Below are positions 5,652 to 6,144 of a stretch of DNA of 6,144 nucleotides, one piece after another. The first letter of the stretch is position 1. The number at the start of each line of letters is the position of its first letter. The position numbers and the translations under genes are program-made. This stretch comes from JAAFIP01 sp043728315. Lineage in GTDB: Bacteria > Pseudomonadota > Gammaproteobacteria > Burkholderiales > Burkholderiaceae_C. The DNA lies in assembly GCA_043728315.1 (NCBI GenBank), contig JAYTMT010000014.1, positions 1 through 6,144 of the forward strand. Direction: 5' to 3'. The notes beneath the pieces are model-generated. The model was not told where the DNA came from, did no database searches, and saw only the letters and a program-made list of their open reading frames with translations.

Positions 5652-5795
5652 TGCCACTATTTTTCTTGAAAAGTACAAATCTGAGTGTGGAATAACGCCA
5701 AGTGAGTTGTTGACTATCAGGTTTAGCAGTTTTTACGCAGCCGTTCAGCGCTTGTGAGCCTGAAGCTGAGCAGTTTTCACACGTTCTCAACCAAG
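5652..5795. other. Spacer between repeats B2 and A2, no gene seen
   Basis: No credible coding region or RNA gene is seen. The bases next to B2 (about 5652-5680, minus-strand TTTGTA...CAAGAAAAA) resemble the corresponding A1-B1 spacer (about 509-535), so the composite repeat probably continues through part of it. About 90 further bases have no counterpart on the left side. Confidence 0.5.
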
Positions 5796-6021
5796 CACCT
5801 CCCCCTGCGGCTAAGCGAGTGCTGTGTCAACGTGCAAACAATCGGGGCGCTGGGCTGGTTTTTTTGAGCAAATGGGAGATCAGAATGTTCATCTGTTTGA
5901 GCCCACAGAGCGAGTTATGAACATTCCCCCCCATTTGCTCAAAAAAACTTGTCTTCCCCGAAGGGGCCAGCGATCCGTTTGCGCGTTGGCACAGCGCTCG
6001 CTTGGCCGCGGAAGTGACCAA
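5796..6021 (+). repeat. Repeat A, copy 2: inverted relative to copy 1
   Basis: The arms begin with GCGGCTAAGCGAG (5807-5819) and end with CTCGCTTGGCCGC (5997-6009), flanked outside by AGTGACCAA (6013-6021) and inside by CACCTCCC. Internal elements are the same as in A1 read on the opposite strand: a T7 tract paired with an A7 tract, the stem AGCAAATGGG/CCCATTTGCT, the conserved bulge GATCA, a perfect 10-bp stem (5883-5892 with 5917-5926), and the apical hairpin near 5900-5910. A CCCC-GAA-GGGG side hairpin (5956-5966) occurs in only one arm. The sequence of the 10-bp stem is almost wholly different from A1 while the pairing is kept. A short frame from about 5824 crosses the element and resembles one in A1, but the structural constraint explains that similarity better than a protein would. 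Confidence 0.85.
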
Positions 6022-6049
6022 CTCGGAATGAGACGAATGCACAAACAAG

Positions 6050-6076
6050 CTCTCGCTTAGCCGCATAAGTGACCAA
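6050..6076 (-). repeat. Extra end fragment of repeat A
   Basis: CTCGCTTAGCCGC (6052-6064) followed after three bases by AGTGACCAA (6068-6076) repeats the outer end of A2 (5997-6021) with the same order and spacing. It is a truncated or duplicated A end lying 55 bases outside A2, and the fifth occurrence of the 13-base GCGGCYAAGCGAG end motif in the window. Confidence 0.7.
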
Positions 6077-6144
6077 ACGGGAAAGAAGCACGAACCGTAC
6101 AGTACTGGCGGTAACCCTAGACCAAGCCCCGGCTTTTACGCCCC
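6077..6144. other. Right edge of the window, no gene assigned
   Basis: No feature can be supported. A weak AAGCC-CC-GGCTT inverted repeat (6124-6135) and a minus-strand TAA (6136-6138) at the very edge could belong to the end of a minus-strand gene beyond the window, but too little is visible. Confidence 0.3.

Noticed and set aside
5411..6118. Shared 11-mer GCGGTAACCCT at 5411-5421 and 6108-6118
   Set aside because: A match of this length is expected by chance in a window of this size, and the flanks do not align.

Overview
The window looks like accessory DNA in a Gram-negative proteobacterium, most likely a betaproteobacterium of the Burkholderiales/Comamonadaceae type. That placement is inference from the style of the IlvD C-terminus, the moderate-to-high GC, and the repeat-rich intergenic regions; no rRNA or other marker is present to confirm it.

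Layout. (1) 1-214: the 3' end of a dihydroxy-acid dehydratase gene (ilvD), plus strand. (2) 215-895: a gene-free stretch holding a 227-bp structured palindromic repeat (A1), a 186-bp palindromic repeat (B1), a perfect six-unit heptamer tandem repeat, and the operator/promoter of the next genes. (3) 896-1647: a VapBC toxin-antitoxin operon. (4) 1648-1793: an intergenic gap with a solo end of repeat B and a perfect bidirectional terminator. (5) 1794-5315, minus strand: a 1173-residue lipoprotein with bacterial Ig-like repeats. It has a good ribosome binding site and, upstream, a perfect CRP-type box. (6) 5316-6144: a gene-free stretch with the CRP box, repeat B2, repeat A2 and a fragment of an A end.

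The main finding is the architecture of the repeats. A1-B1 on the left and B2-A2 on the right are the same composite repeat in opposite orientation, with A outside and B inside on both sides. They enclose vapBC and the lipoprotein gene in about 4.7 kb, so the segment resembles a cassette bounded by long imperfect inverted repeats and carrying its own addiction module. No transposase or integrase is visible.

Comparing A1 and A2 in matching orientation shows that the apical stem has changed almost completely in sequence, yet stays paired through at least seven compensatory substitutions. The bulge and loop-flanking bases stay identical. A side hairpin in one arm has also changed its stem around a conserved TTC loop. 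This is the signature of a conserved folded RNA or single-stranded DNA, not of a protein gene.

How the genes may work together: VapBC probably stabilises the cassette. The lipoprotein is probably an outer-membrane-anchored surface or periplasmic protein under carbon/energy-state (CRP-like) control. Its C-terminal domain differs in composition from the Ig-like stalk, which suggests a modular tip domain.
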